Assembly: GCF_000523235.1 (NCBI RefSeq)
Contig: NZ_CP006850.1
Coordinates: 7,564,001 to 7,628,000 of the forward strand
Direction of reading: 5' to 3'
Source of the DNA: Nocardia nova SH22a
GTDB lineage: Bacteria > Actinomycetota > Actinomycetes > Mycobacteriales > Mycobacteriaceae
Length of the DNA stretch: 64,000 bases
A model generated the notes under the pieces. That model saw only the letters and a list, made by a program, of their open reading frames with translations, was not told where the DNA came from and searched no databases. A program made the translations under genes and the position numbers. Of this stretch, positions 13,473 to 22,561 are shown one piece after another (the stretch's first letter is position 1; each line of letters begins with the position of its first letter).

Positions 13473-14755
13473 CGCTGGCCACCTTCCTGCTGCGACGGCG
13501 CCTGCTGATCGGACGGTGTGCCCGGGACACTGCCCGGCACCGGGGTGTTCTGGATGTTGTCACCGCTGAGGATGCCGAACGGCAACACCAGCGAGGGTGT
13601 CTTCACACCGCTGGTGATCTGATCGGTGATGGTCTTGCACTGATCGAGAATCGGCCGCAACTGCCGGCTGATCGCATCGAATTTCGGGTCACCGGGCCGC
13701 AATTGGCCGAGGTCGAGCATCTTGCAGACGGTGCCGAACGGATTCTGCAGTTCGTTGAAGTTGGCGCGCATGTCCAGCGTGCCGGACTCACCGTTGTGGA
13801 TGTTGATCAGGTTGCTCAGCGCCAGCGGCAGCACCGGCAGCGCGTTGGCCAGATCCTGGCGCTGATCGGCCAGGGTCTGGGTGAGTTTGGTCAGCCCCTC
13901 GGCATTCTGGGCGACCAGCTCGCGGTTGTTGTCGATGAACCTGGCCACATCGCCCAACGCCACCGACAGCAGATTCAGTGCCTGCCCGAGGTTCTCGCGT
14001 TCGCCCGCGAGGAATCCGGCGAGATCGGCCAGCTGCGAATTGAACTCCCGCACCTGCTGATCGTTGACGGCCAGCGTGTGCACGAAGATCTGCAGATTCT
14101 TGATGGTGTCGAAGATGTCACCGCGGGCATCGGACAGATACCGCGCCGCGTGCGACAGCTGGGTCAGGCTGTTGGCCAGCGCGTCCCCGTTACCGGACAG
14201 ATTCGCCGCACCCGTGCGGACCAGGTCGTTGACCGCCCCGTCCTTGTTGGCGCCGTTGGGCCCCAGCGCATCCGACAGTTCCTGGATGCTCTTGTAGAGC
14301 CGGTCGACCTCCACCGGGGTCGCGGTGCGATCCCGCGGAATGGTGGCGTTGCGCGGCATCTTCGGCCCGCCCTTGTAGACGGGGGTGAGCTGGATGTAGC
14401 GGTCGGAGACCACCGACGGGGTGATCTGGGCGGCCTTGGCACCGGCGGGCACATCGTATTTGCGATCGACGTGCATGGTGACCTTCACCTGATCACCCTG
14501 CGGCGTCACCGAATCCACCTTGCCCACGGGCACACCGAGAATGCGTACCTCGGAACCCTGGTAGATACCGATCGACTTGTCGAAGTAGGCGGTGATCTTG
14601 GTGGTGTTGTAGCTGTCGAACAGCCACCACAGCACACCGGCGACGACGACCACGGCGACCGTGCCGATCGCGAGGAAGACCTTGGTCCCGCGGCCCGACT
14701 CGCGGATCGCGCGCAGCGGATCCCGGCCCGATCCCTTCCCGAGAGCAGCCTGCAT
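13469..14755 (-). CDS. mceD: Mce family protein MceD
   Basis: 428 residues. A cytoplasmic N-terminus of about 25 residues precedes one membrane helix (KVFLAIGTVAVVVVAGVLWW), the MlaD-like domain (SEVRILGVPVGKVDSVTPQG; QITPSVVSDRYIQLTPVY), a long alpha-helical segment and a Pro/Gln-rich C-terminal tail, as usual for the fourth Mce subunit. Start and stop overlap neighbours (1 bp with mceC stop, 4 bp with mceE start), so all six Mce subunits are probably made in balanced amounts. Confidence 0.88.
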   Translation of the reverse strand: MQAALGKGSGRDPLRAIRESGRGTKVFLAIGTVAVVVVAGVLWWLFDSYNTTKITAYFDKSIGIYQGSEVRILGVPVGKVDSVTPQGDQVKVTMHVDRKYDVPAGAKAAQITPSVVSDRYIQLTPVYKGGPKMPRNATIPRDRTATPVEVDRLYKSIQELSDALGPNGANKDGAVNDLVRTGAANLSGNGDALANSLTQLSHAARYLSDARGDIFDTIKNLQIFVHTLAVNDQQVREFNSQLADLAGFLAGERENLGQALNLLSVALGDVARFIDNNRELVAQNAEGLTKLTQTLADQRQDLANALPVLPLALSNLINIHNGESGTLDMRANFNELQNPFGTVCKMLDLGQLRPGDPKFDAISRQLRPILDQCKTITDQITSGVKTPSLVLPFGILSGDNIQNTPVPGSVPGTPSDQQAPSQQEGGQR

Positions 14756-15765
14756 CAGTTGCCTCCCAGGTTGCGGATCGGCGGACGGTTACCCGGAATC
14801 TCCGGCAGCGCCGGCGGGGTCAGGTTGACGAGCACCGCATCGAACCAGCGTCCGTTGCCGAGCACATTGGAGTACAGGCCGTAGAACGGCGCCGCGAGTT
14901 TCAGCGTCTTGGAGATGTTCTGCTGATTGTCGTTGAGCATGTCGATGGACTTCTTCAGATTGGTCAGCGCCGGACCGATCTGTTCCTCGTTGTCGTGCAC
15001 CAGCGCACTCAGTTCGGCGGCAACGGTTTTCGCGCCGGTGAGCAGCTGCGAGATCGACTGCTGCCGGATGTTGAGTTCGGCGAGCAGCTGCCCGCCGTTG
15101 GCCAGCAGCCGCTCGAACTCCTCGTTACGGTCGGCGAGCACCTTGGTGGTCTTGTTGGTGGCGTTGAACAGATGCTTCAACTGCTCGTCGCGCTTGGCCA
15201 GGGTCTCCGACAGCCGGGCCACACCGTCGATCGAACCGCGGATGTCCGGCGGGGTGCCGGAGAACGCGTCCGACAGCACCCGGAAACTGGTGGCCAGCTG
15301 TCCGGTGTCGGTGTCCGCGATGCTCTTGGCGGCATCGCTGAAGGCGTCCACGACGTCGTACGGGGACACCGTGCGCGACAACGGGATCCGCTTGTCCGGA
15401 TCGGCGACGTGCGCACCCTGCGGATTCAGCGCCAGATACTTCTGTCCGAGCACGGTCTTGATCTGGATGGAGGCGGTGGTGGCATCGCCGATCCAGGCGT
15501 CCTTGGTGCGGAACTGGACCAGCACCCGATCACCGTCGAGGCTCACGTCGGACACATCGCCGACCTTCACCCCGGCGATCCGTACCTCGTTGCCCTTCTT
15601 CAGGCCCGCGGCCTCGGAGAACTCCGCGGTGTACTTGGTACCCGCGCCGATGATCGGCAGCTTGTTCAGGAAGAACGCCGACAACGCGACCAGCAGCACC
15701 ATGAACAGGCCGAGCCCACCCATGAACGCCGGACTGCGCTTACCGAGCAGATTCCGGTCTTCCAT
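14755..15765 (-). CDS. mceC: Mce family protein MceC
   Basis: 336 residues from the ATG at 15765, which lies in a TGATG overlap with the mceB stop; an open extension upstream would run into mceB and has no Mce character. N-terminal membrane helix (GGLGLFMVLLVALSAFFLN), MlaD-like domain (NEVRIAGVKVGDVSDVSLDG; IQIKTVLGQKYLALNPQG), then the helical tunnel region. It lacks the long C-terminal tail of MceD, E and F. It ends in another TGATG junction with mceD. Confidence 0.88.
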   Translation of the reverse strand: MEDRNLLGKRSPAFMGGLGLFMVLLVALSAFFLNKLPIIGAGTKYTAEFSEAAGLKKGNEVRIAGVKVGDVSDVSLDGDRVLVQFRTKDAWIGDATTASIQIKTVLGQKYLALNPQGAHVADPDKRIPLSRTVSPYDVVDAFSDAAKSIADTDTGQLATSFRVLSDAFSGTPPDIRGSIDGVARLSETLAKRDEQLKHLFNATNKTTKVLADRNEEFERLLANGGQLLAELNIRQQSISQLLTGAKTVAAELSALVHDNEEQIGPALTNLKKSIDMLNDNQQNISKTLKLAAPFYGLYSNVLGNGRWFDAVLVNLTPPALPEIPGNRPPIRNLGGN

Positions 15766-16844
15766 CAGCGGCCACCCTTCCCATGACAGCGCGGCGCCGG
15801 GTTGGTGTAGACCGGCTGATTCACCGTCGGCATATCGGCCGGCAGATTCAGCTGCGGCGCGTCCTTGACTCCCGGACCCGCGACGATGTCGATACCGCAG
15901 ACGTAGAACTGGAACCACGAGCCGTAACTGGCCGCGCGCCCGAGCTTGTCCATCTTGATCGGCAGATTCTTCAGCGCGTCGTTGACCTCGTCGGACCGAT
16001 CGTTGAGCGTGCCGGTGAGCTGGTTCAAGCCCGCGATCGAACCCTGCAGCGTCGGCCGGGTCGGCACCAGCAGATCCGCGGTCGCCGAGGCCAGATTGCC
16101 CAGCGACGTGACGGCCGAGCCGATCGTGCCGCGTTCGGCGTTGAGCCCGGAGACCAGCGCCTCGGTATTGACGATCAGCTCGTTGAGCTGCCCGTCGCGG
16201 GCGTTCACCGAATCCAGCACGGCGTTCAGGTTCTTCACGATGTCGCCGATCACGGCATCCTTGTCGGCGATCTTGTTGGTCAGGTTCGCGGTATTGCGGA
16301 CCAGATCGGTGATCGTGCCGGATTCACCCTGGAACACCTGGATGATCTCGTAGGACAGCTTGTTCACGTCCTCGGCCGACAACGTCTGGAACAGCGGCCG
16401 GAAACCGTTGAACAGGGTGGTCAGATTGAGCGCGGGCTTGGTCCGGTCGAGCGGAATCGTGGCGCCCTTGCTGATCTTGTGCCCCTGCTGGCCGGTGCCC
16501 TGTTCGAGCGCGATGTAGCGCTGCCCCACCAGGTTCCGGTAGCGGATGGTCGCGGTGGTCGAGGCCGGCAGCCAATCGCGGTCGGTCAGCTCGAATTTCA
16601 CCTCGGCCAGATTGCGGTCGACGATCGAGACCTTGGTCACCTTGCCGACCCGCACACCGGCGATGCGTACCTCGTCGCCCTTGTTCAGCGATGTGACATC
16701 GGTGAACCGCGCCTTGAATTCGGTTCCGCCGCCGGAGTAGTTGGCGATGGTGAATGCCAGGAAGGCGGTGGCGAGCACCGTCACGACCAGGAAGATAGCC
16801 AGTTTGGTCAGCGGCCCGCCCAGACCGCGCAGGTGCGCCCTCAT
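15765..16844 (-). CDS. mceB: Mce family protein MceB
   Basis: 359 residues. Short basic N-terminus, membrane helix (LAIFLVVTVLATAFLAFTIA), MlaD-like domain (DEVRIAGVRVGKVTKVSIVD; IRYRNLVGQRYIALEQG) and helical region. The C-terminus contains two cysteines (YVCGIDIVAGPG and APRCHGKGG) typical of MceB. It overlaps mceA by 4 bp (ATGA) and mceC by 1 bp. Second of the six tunnel subunits. Confidence 0.88.
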   Translation of the reverse strand: MRAHLRGLGGPLTKLAIFLVVTVLATAFLAFTIANYSGGGTEFKARFTDVTSLNKGDEVRIAGVRVGKVTKVSIVDRNLAEVKFELTDRDWLPASTTATIRYRNLVGQRYIALEQGTGQQGHKISKGATIPLDRTKPALNLTTLFNGFRPLFQTLSAEDVNKLSYEIIQVFQGESGTITDLVRNTANLTNKIADKDAVIGDIVKNLNAVLDSVNARDGQLNELIVNTEALVSGLNAERGTIGSAVTSLGNLASATADLLVPTRPTLQGSIAGLNQLTGTLNDRSDEVNDALKNLPIKMDKLGRAASYGSWFQFYVCGIDIVAGPGVKDAPQLNLPADMPTVNQPVYTNPAPRCHGKGGR

Positions 16845-18193
16845 CGCACACTCACCTCACTTCCGCGCATCGCGGGGGCCGCGATCCGGCTCACCCAGCC
16901 GGGCACCTGATCGGGCGAAACCCCGTTCGCCGCACCGTAGATCGCACCCAGTGTGTGCTGCTCGGCGGGCGAACCCAGCGTCGTCGCGTCCTGGGCGCCG
17001 TAGACCGAGAACTGCGCCGGAGGCAGCTGACCGATGTTCTGCTCACCCGGATTGCGGCTCGGCGGCTGGTAGGAACCGTCGTTGCCCGGTCCGGTCGGAT
17101 ACTGACCGGGGTCGACACCCTGCGGGTATTCCGGGAAACATACCGCCGGCCGCTGATCGAGCCAGCGCGGCTCGTCCTGGTTGGGCAGATAGCGGCCGCG
17201 CGGATTGACGATCGAGATCGACACCCGCGAACCCGGCAGATCGGTGCCCTTACCGAAGATGTTGTCGATCCGCGGCTTCAGCTGCGCGAAGTTCTTCATG
17301 GCGCAGGCGTAGGTCGGCGAGTAGGTCGCCAGCAGTTCCAGCGCCCCACGCGAATCCGCCGCGATGTCGATGATGTTGTCGTGGTTGGCCTGCAGGAAAT
17401 CGGCCGTCTTGGACGATGTCGGCGTCAGCACCGAATACAACGTGTCCAGCTGCGAACGCTTCTGCACGATGGTGGCGTTGAGCGTGCGCAGATTGTCGAA
17501 GGCGTCGACCAACTGCGGCAAGGCGTCGGAATAGGTGTCGGCCACCGAGGCGAACAGGTGGATATCGTCCTGCAGCTGCGGCATCACGCCGTTGAGCCCG
17601 CGGAAGATATCGTCCAGCCGGTCGATGGTGTGGCCCAACTCCTCGCCCTGACCACCGAGTGCCTGGGACAGCGCGCCGAGGGTCGAGGCGAGATACTGCG
17701 GCGGAATCGCCTGCAGCAGCGGCATGATCGAATCCAGCAGCTGGCTGACCTCGACCGCATTTCCGCTGGCGTCCTGATACAGCGTCATCCCGGCCTTCAG
17801 ATGCTGATTACTCGGCTGTTCCGGCCAGACCAGATCGACATAACGCTCACCGAACAGGGTTTTCGGCAGCAGCCGCGCGGTGACATTGGACGGAATCTTG
17901 TCCGCCTTGTCGGGGGTGATAGCCAGATGCAATGTCACCTTGCCGTTGGCCGATTGGCTCGACCGGACCTCACCCACATTGACGCCGCGCACCTTCACAT
18001 CCGCATTGCGCGTCAAGGCATTTCCGACGGTGTCGGTGATCAGGTCGACCTTGACCACCTTGACCCACACCTTGTTGTACGCGGCGATCGTGGTTCCGAG
18101 GAACAACGCCATCACGACGAAGAACACGATTCCGAGCGTGCGAATACGCAATTTCTCGGTGGAGCGCCAGAACTGAACTCCCCGCGCGCTCAT
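16841..18193 (-). CDS. mceA: Mce family protein MceA
   Basis: 450 residues from the ATG at 18193 (MSARGVQFWRST), overlapping the yrbEB stop by 4 bp; a longer open frame extends into yrbEB but is only its shadow. N-terminal membrane helix (TLGIVFFVVMALFLGTTIAA), MlaD-like domain (ADVKVRGVNVGEVRSSQSAN; ARLLPKTLFGERYVDLVWP), long helical segment, then a C-terminal region with cysteines (YSPTYACAMKNF; DQRPAVCFPEY) and a Gly/Pro-rich tail characteristic of MceA. First tunnel subunit after the permease pair. Confidence 0.9.
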   Translation of the reverse strand: MSARGVQFWRSTEKLRIRTLGIVFFVVMALFLGTTIAAYNKVWVKVVKVDLITDTVGNALTRNADVKVRGVNVGEVRSSQSANGKVTLHLAITPDKADKIPSNVTARLLPKTLFGERYVDLVWPEQPSNQHLKAGMTLYQDASGNAVEVSQLLDSIMPLLQAIPPQYLASTLGALSQALGGQGEELGHTIDRLDDIFRGLNGVMPQLQDDIHLFASVADTYSDALPQLVDAFDNLRTLNATIVQKRSQLDTLYSVLTPTSSKTADFLQANHDNIIDIAADSRGALELLATYSPTYACAMKNFAQLKPRIDNIFGKGTDLPGSRVSISIVNPRGRYLPNQDEPRWLDQRPAVCFPEYPQGVDPGQYPTGPGNDGSYQPPSRNPGEQNIGQLPPAQFSVYGAQDATTLGSPAEQHTLGAIYGAANGVSPDQVPGWVSRIAAPAMRGSEVSVR

Positions 18194-19056
18194 CCGGCCA
18201 CCCGCACTGTCGTCGTCGTGCCCCAGATCGCCAGGCTCAGGAAGAAATCGAGAATATTGATCAGCACGATCGACGCGCGCACCGCCCGGCCCACGGCGAT
18301 ACCCACACCGGCCGGTCCGCCGGTGGCGTTGAAGCCGTAATAGCAGTGGATCAGGATGACCACGAAAGCGAAGACCAGCACCTTGAGGAACGAATACAAC
18401 ACGTCCTCGGGTGGCAGGAACAGATTGAAATAGTGGTCGTAGGACCCGGTCGATTGCCCGTTGAACCACACGCTGATCTGTCTGGAGGCCACGAATGTGC
18501 CGAGCAGACCGACGATGTAGAGCGGAATGACGGCGACGAATCCCGCGATCACGCGGGTGGTCACCAGGAACGGCACACCCGGTACCGCCATCACCTCGAG
18601 CGCGTCGATTTCCTCGGAAATCCGCATCGCACCCAATTGCGCGGTGAAACCACATCCGACCGTCGCCGACAATGCCAGCGCGGCGACCAGCGGCGCCAAT
18701 TCACGGGTGTTGATGTAACCGGTCAGGAATCCGGTGAGCACCGAACTGCCCAGGGCGTCCAGGGCTTTGAAGCCCTGCAGGCCGACGACCACACCGACCG
18801 AGGCCGACATCATCACCACGACGCCGATGGTGCCGCCGATGACCGCGAGCGCACCCGAACCGAAGGTCACCTCGGCCAGCAGCCGCATGACCTCCTTGCG
18901 GTAGTGCACGACGGTGCGCGGGATCCACGCGATCGCCTTGGAATAGAAGGACATCTGATCGCCGGCGCGATCGATGACGTTGACAGGCGATTTGAGCGCA
19001 GCGCCTATTCGGCGCATCCGCCTCGAAAAGACCGGAGAACGCTGGGAAACAACCAT
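18190..19056 (-). CDS. yrbEB: ABC permease YrbEB (MlaE family) of the Mce transporter
   Basis: 288 residues, MlaE-type permease. About 40 cytoplasmic/interface residues are followed by four to five membrane helices; the conserved cytoplasmic loop MRISEEIDALEVMAVPGVPF carries the EExDALEVM signature that couples to the ATPase. The C-terminal stretch GFNATGGPAGVGIAVGRAVR is also typical. It pairs with YrbEA, two bases upstream, to form the heterodimeric membrane channel that receives lipid from the Mce tunnel. Overlaps mceA. Confidence 0.92.
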   Translation of the reverse strand: MVVSQRSPVFSRRMRRIGAALKSPVNVIDRAGDQMSFYSKAIAWIPRTVVHYRKEVMRLLAEVTFGSGALAVIGGTIGVVVMMSASVGVVVGLQGFKALDALGSSVLTGFLTGYINTRELAPLVAALALSATVGCGFTAQLGAMRISEEIDALEVMAVPGVPFLVTTRVIAGFVAVIPLYIVGLLGTFVASRQISVWFNGQSTGSYDHYFNLFLPPEDVLYSFLKVLVFAFVVILIHCYYGFNATGGPAGVGIAVGRAVRASIVLINILDFFLSLAIWGTTTTVRVAG

Positions 19057-19058
19057 CG

Positions 19059-19853
19059 TTATGAACCCTTGGCCGGGACGACCTGCAGATACACCAGAGT
19101 GAGCAGCAGATTGACGAAGAACAGGACCAGGAAGGTGATCACCACGGATTGGTTCACCGCGTCACCCACACCTTTCGGTCCCCCCTTGGGATTCAAACCC
19201 TTGTAGGCGGCGATCACACCCGCCAGCAGACCGAATATCAGGGCTTTGAATTCACCGATCCAGAGATCCGGAAGCTGTGCCAGCGCCGAGAACGACGCCA
19301 GATACGCGCCCGGCGTGCCGCCCTGCAGAAGGACATTGAAGAAATATCCACCGCAGATACCGACCACCGACACCAGGCCGTTCAGTAGCAGGGCGACGAG
19401 CATCATGCCGAGCACGCGCGGAACCACCAGGCGCTGCACCGGATCGATGCCGAGCACCTCCATCGCGTCGATTTCCTCGCGAATGGTGCGGGAGCCGAGA
19501 TCGGCAGCAACGGCCGAGCCCGCCGCACCCGCGATGATCAACGCGGTGACGACGGGAGCGGCCTGCTGAACGGTTGCCAGAACACTTGTTGCGCCGGTGA
19601 ACGATTCAGCACCGAGCTGCTTGATAAGTGAACCGGTCTGCAACGCCACAACGGCGCCGAACGGGATTGCCACGAGAGCCGCGGGCAGGATCGAGACACT
19701 TGCGATGAACCACGACTGCTCGATGAACTCACGCCATTGAAAAGGCCGGCGCAGGGATTTGCGTGCCACCGAGATGAGCAGCGCAAATATATTGCCGGCC
19801 TGGGCAAATCCCGACTCGACCGGAGTGCGCAGCCGTGCCAGGGGTTGATTCAC
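19059..19853 (-). CDS. yrbEA: ABC permease YrbEA (MlaE family) of the Mce transporter
   Basis: 264 residues from a GTG at 19853 with no obvious ribosome-binding site; 11 bp separate it from the ATPase stop, so it is probably translated by coupling. The conserved coupling loop reads RTIREEIDAMEVLGIDPVQR, and the C-terminus GLNPKGGPKGVGDAVNQSVV is typical of YrbEA. About five hydrophobic segments are visible. It forms the permease dimer with YrbEB. Confidence 0.92.
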   Translation of the reverse strand: MNQPLARLRTPVESGFAQAGNIFALLISVARKSLRRPFQWREFIEQSWFIASVSILPAALVAIPFGAVVALQTGSLIKQLGAESFTGATSVLATVQQAAPVVTALIIAGAAGSAVAADLGSRTIREEIDAMEVLGIDPVQRLVVPRVLGMMLVALLLNGLVSVVGICGGYFFNVLLQGGTPGAYLASFSALAQLPDLWIGEFKALIFGLLAGVIAAYKGLNPKGGPKGVGDAVNQSVVITFLVLFFVNLLLTLVYLQVVPAKGS

Positions 19854-19864
19854 GGTTCGGTATG

Positions 19865-20953
19865 TTACCCGTTAGTTGTGTTGTGTCGCACGGTGGTGTC
19901 GTACGAGTCGCCCTGATACTGCGGAGCGTTACCCGTATAGGCCGGCAGCACTTGTGTATCGCCGTTCTCTTCCATCGATTGACGGATGGCGACCTGGGCC
20001 TGATGCGGCAGCGTGTGCATGATCTCGAGGACCCGGCGACGGCGGCGTTCCACGGCCTGACGCACCGGCATACCCGGGGTGGCCTTCATCTGCGGGATGA
20101 TGCCCTCGACGTCCTCGGTACCGTTGTCGTAGTGCCCGGCGTCGGCGAGGGCCTGCTCGCGCGCCATCTGCGCCTCGTCCTTCTCCTCCGACATACCGAT
20201 CGGACCGACCATCCGCCCGTTGAGGAACTGCTTGACCACCGGCTCCTCCGAGGTCAGCAACACCTCCCGCGGACCGAACATCACCAACTGCCGACGGAAC
20301 AACATCCCGATGTTGTCGGGTACGCTACGCGCCAGGTTGATGTTGTGGGTCACGATCAGAATCGTCGCGTCGATCTGCGCGTTGATATCGATCAGCAACT
20401 GCGACAGATACGTCGTACGCACCGGATCCAGACCCGAGTCCGGCTCGTCCACCAGAATGATCTGCGGATCCAGCACCAGCGCCCGCGCCAACCCCGCACG
20501 CTTGCGCATACCACCGGAGATCTCACCCGGCAGCTTGCCTTCGGCGCCCAGCAGACCGGTCAGCTCCAGCTTCTCCATCACGATCTGCTTGATCTCGGAC
20601 TCGGACTTCTTGGTGTGCTCCCGCAACGGGAACGCCACATTGTCGAACAGGTTCATCGACCCGAACAACGCACCGTCCTGGAACAACACCCCGAACAACT
20701 TGCGGATCTCGTAGAGCTCCTTGTTCGAACAGGTCGTGATATCGGTCCCGTCGATGAAGATCGAACCCCGCTCCGGACGCAACAGCCCGATCAGCGACTT
20801 CAGAAACACCGACTTACCGGTACCCGAGGGGCCGAGCAACGCACTGACTTCCCCCGTCGGCAGCGTCAGCGTGACGTCCTGCCAAATTCGCTGGGACCCG
20901 AAAGACTTCGTAACACCTTCGGTCCTGACCTCGACGCCCACGCCGACCTCCAT
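19865..20953 (-). CDS. mceG: Mce transporter ATPase MceG (Mkl-type)
   Basis: 362 residues. ABC ATPase motifs: Walker A LLGPSGTGKSVFLKSL (about 41-56), signature GEISGGMRKRAGLARAL, Walker B IILVDEPDSGLD and the switch histidine in IVTHNINLA. A C-terminal extension of about 110 residues (from GPIGMSEEKDEAQMAREQAL) is specific to MceG, and the sequence strongly resembles M. tuberculosis Mkl (Rv0655). In mycobacteria one unlinked MceG serves several mce operons; here it is the first gene of the mce operon, still next to rplJ-rplL as mkl is in M. tuberculosis. ATG at 20953, RBS weak. Confidence 0.93.
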   Translation of the reverse strand: MEVGVGVEVRTEGVTKSFGSQRIWQDVTLTLPTGEVSALLGPSGTGKSVFLKSLIGLLRPERGSIFIDGTDITTCSNKELYEIRKLFGVLFQDGALFGSMNLFDNVAFPLREHTKKSESEIKQIVMEKLELTGLLGAEGKLPGEISGGMRKRAGLARALVLDPQIILVDEPDSGLDPVRTTYLSQLLIDINAQIDATILIVTHNINLARSVPDNIGMLFRRQLVMFGPREVLLTSEEPVVKQFLNGRMVGPIGMSEEKDEAQMAREQALADAGHYDNGTEDVEGIIPQMKATPGMPVRQAVERRRRRVLEIMHTLPHQAQVAIRQSMEENGDTQVLPAYTGNAPQYQGDSYDTTVRHNTTNG

Positions 20954-21000
20954 AATTCATCTGACGAGCGCCCACGGACGCGTCACCGGTATTCAGCGCG

Positions 21001-21016
21001 GTGTGACGCGTCACAC
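21001..21016. promoter_or_regulatory. Perfect 16-bp palindrome upstream of mceG (candidate operator)
   Basis: GTGTGACGCGTCACAC is its own reverse complement and lies 48 bp before the mceG start. A related half (GACGCGTCAC) recurs at about 20977-20986. A possible -10 (TACAGT, minus strand 21033-21028) would put the palindrome just after the transcription start, a repressing position. The regulator is unknown. Confidence 0.5.
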
Positions 21017-21059
21017 GGGGTGCGGTCACTGTATCGCATGCCGCTGGTGCAGGACACCC

Positions 21060-21076
21060 TACCTGACCGGTCGGTA
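21060..21076. promoter_or_regulatory. TetR-type operator-like dyad upstream of the mce operon
   Basis: TACCTGACCGGTCGGTA contains the palindrome GACCGGTC flanked by TACC and GGTA with a 1-nt asymmetry, resembling operators of TetR regulators in this group. It is 107 bp before mceG. Assignment is by pattern only. Confidence 0.35.
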
Positions 21077-21114
21077 GAAATGTCCCTGGCGAACGACTCG
21101 TTCACGACATCGCC

Positions 21115-21178
21115 GTGTTCTGCGGGACACCCGCACCCGGTCGCGCCGACGACCGGCTGCGCAATTCTCGGTCATCGG
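21115..21178 (-). repeat. Dispersed intergenic repeat, inverted copy
   Basis: Read on the minus strand this stretch matches the tandem units at 63581-63772 over about 62 bases with roughly ten differences, including the exact block GCGACCGGGTGCGGGTGTCC and CGCAGAACAC. It lies between the mce promoter region and the rplL terminator. Confidence 0.7.
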
Positions 21179-21207
21179 CGCTCCAATGTTTCGCCACGAA
21201 ATATGCG

Positions 21208-21240
21208 AAAAGGGCGGCCCCGCAATGGGACCGCCCTTTT
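21208..21240 (-). terminator. Intrinsic terminator of rplJ-rplL
   Basis: 14-nt arms (21208-21221 and 21227-21240) with one mismatch, a 5-nt loop and four terminal T residues on either strand. It begins 20 bp past the rplL stop. Confidence 0.9.
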
Positions 21241-21260
21241 CAGCGCGGGATTACCGGCAA

Positions 21261-21641
21261 TTACTTGACGGAGACCTTCGCGCCGGCCTCTTCGAGCTTG
21301 GTCTTGGCAGCCTCGGCGGCGTCCTTGGCGACCTTCTCCAGGATCGGCTTCGGGGCACCCTCGACCAGGTCCTTGGCTTCCTTCAGGCCCAGGCCGGAGA
21401 CGATCTCGCGCACGACCTTGATGACCTGAATCTTCTTGTCGCCGGCACCCTCGAGGATGACGTCGAACTCGTCCTGCTCCTCGGCGGCCTCGGCCGGAGC
21501 AGCGGCGCCACCGACGGCGGCGACGGCGACCGGAGCCGCAGCGGTGACCTCGAACTTCTCCTCGAACTTCTTGACGAAGTCCGACAGCTCCAGCAGGGTC
21601 ATTCCGCCGATGGTCTCGAGCAGTTCGTCCACGTTGGCCAT
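21261..21641 (-). CDS. rplL: 50S ribosomal protein L7/L12
   Basis: 126 residues: N-terminal dimerisation helices ([21 protein letters not shown]), an Ala/Pro/Val hinge (about 34-54) and the C-terminal factor-binding domain ([38 protein letters not shown]). It forms the ribosomal stalk with L10 and stimulates translation-factor GTPases. GAAAGGAAACACC precedes the ATG. It follows rplJ after 99 bp and ends at a strong terminator. Confidence 0.97.
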   Translation of the reverse strand: MANVDELLETIGGMTLLELSDFVKKFEEKFEVTAAAPVAVAAVGGAAAPAEAAEEQDEFDVILEGAGDKKIQVIKVVREIVSGLGLKEAKDLVEGAPKPILEKVAKDAAEAAKTKLEEAGAKVSVK

Positions 21642-21740
21642 GGTGTTTCCTTTCGGTAGGTATCCCGCCGGATGTTCGTCCGGTGCGGGAAAGAGTTTCT
21701 GGTGGGAGTGCGACTCGCCGTTACCGGCGGGCGCGACGAC

Positions 21741-22268
21741 TTATTCGCCGCCCTCTGCGCGCTTCTTGTCCTCCAAGGCGGCGAACAGGCGAGCGACCTG
21801 GCCGGCAGGCGCGGCGAAGAGGCCGGCCGCCTTGTTCAGGTTGCCCTTCATGGCGCCGGCCAGCTTGGCCAGCAGCACCTCGCGCGACTCCAGGTCGGCG
21901 ATGCGCTCGACCTCGGAGACCGACAGCGGAGCGCCGTCCATGTAGCCGCCCTTGATGACCAGCGCCTTGTTGTCCTTGGCAAAGGTCTTGAGGGCCTTGG
22001 CGGCGTCGACCGGCTCACCGGTGATGAAGGTGATGGCGGTCGGACCGACGAACAAGTCATCCAGGCCTTCGACGCCCGCCTCGGCGGCCGCACGCTTGAC
22101 CAGGGTGTTCTTGGCGACGGAGTAAGTGGCACTGTTGCCCAGCGCACGACGCAGTGCGGTCAGGTTTCCGACCGACAGACCACGGTATTCCGTGATCACG
22201 GTGGCCGTCGCGCCCTTGAACTGCTCGGTGATCTCCGCGACCGCGGTGATCTTCTCGGGTTTCGCCAT
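21741..22268 (-). CDS. rplJ: 50S ribosomal protein L10
   Basis: 175 residues from the ATG at 22268, preceded by GAGGAGGCGAAGT; an open extension upstream is only the structured leader. Typical L10 sequence: an N-terminal rRNA-binding domain ([52 protein letters not shown]) and a C-terminal helix that binds L7/L12 dimers ([20 protein letters not shown]). Its mRNA leader contains an L10-type autoregulatory structure and its own promoter, so rplJ-rplL is a separate unit from rplK-rplA. Confidence 0.97.
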   Translation of the reverse strand: MAKPEKITAVAEITEQFKGATATVITEYRGLSVGNLTALRRALGNSATYSVAKNTLVKRAAAEAGVEGLDDLFVGPTAITFITGEPVDAAKALKTFAKDNKALVIKGGYMDGAPLSVSEVERIADLESREVLLAKLAGAMKGNLNKAAGLFAAPAGQVARLFAALEDKKRAEGGE

Positions 22269-22363
22269 ACTTCGCCTCCTCTCTGGATGGTCGGTTCTGC
22301 GATGAACTACCGACTCCGGAGGCTGAGCCCCGGGGGGCTGCGACAACCCGGCGACAAAGCAAA

Positions 22364-22530
22364 CGCCCCGGTCGCAGAGCGATCCCGGGGCGCGAAAGAA
22401 ACATGATGCGAGACAGAACCCGCACAGTTCCCCTGTCCTCGGCTCTCCCTGCGTGGGCCGCCAGCGATATCGCCGGACCTTCGACTGCCTGACGGCAGCA
22501 ACCAACGGTCTTCGGTAGAACGATTGGGGG
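22364..22530 (-). ncRNA. L10 (rplJ) leader RNA with attenuator-like hairpin
   Basis: Between the promoter at 22562-22591 and rplJ, the minus-strand RNA contains features of the ribosomal L10 leader: GCTGCCGTCAGGCAGTC, then GCCCACGCAGGGAGAGCC and GAGGACAGG, the region bound by L10(L12)4 in other bacteria. It is followed by a hairpin with 8-bp GC arms (22364-22371, 22385-22392) and a T-rich tail (TTTGCTTTGT), which fits transcription attenuation. Identification is by resemblance; end points are approximate. Confidence 0.7.
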
Positions 22531-22561
22531 TGATCGCCGAACTGGTCAGCGACCGTTGTTC

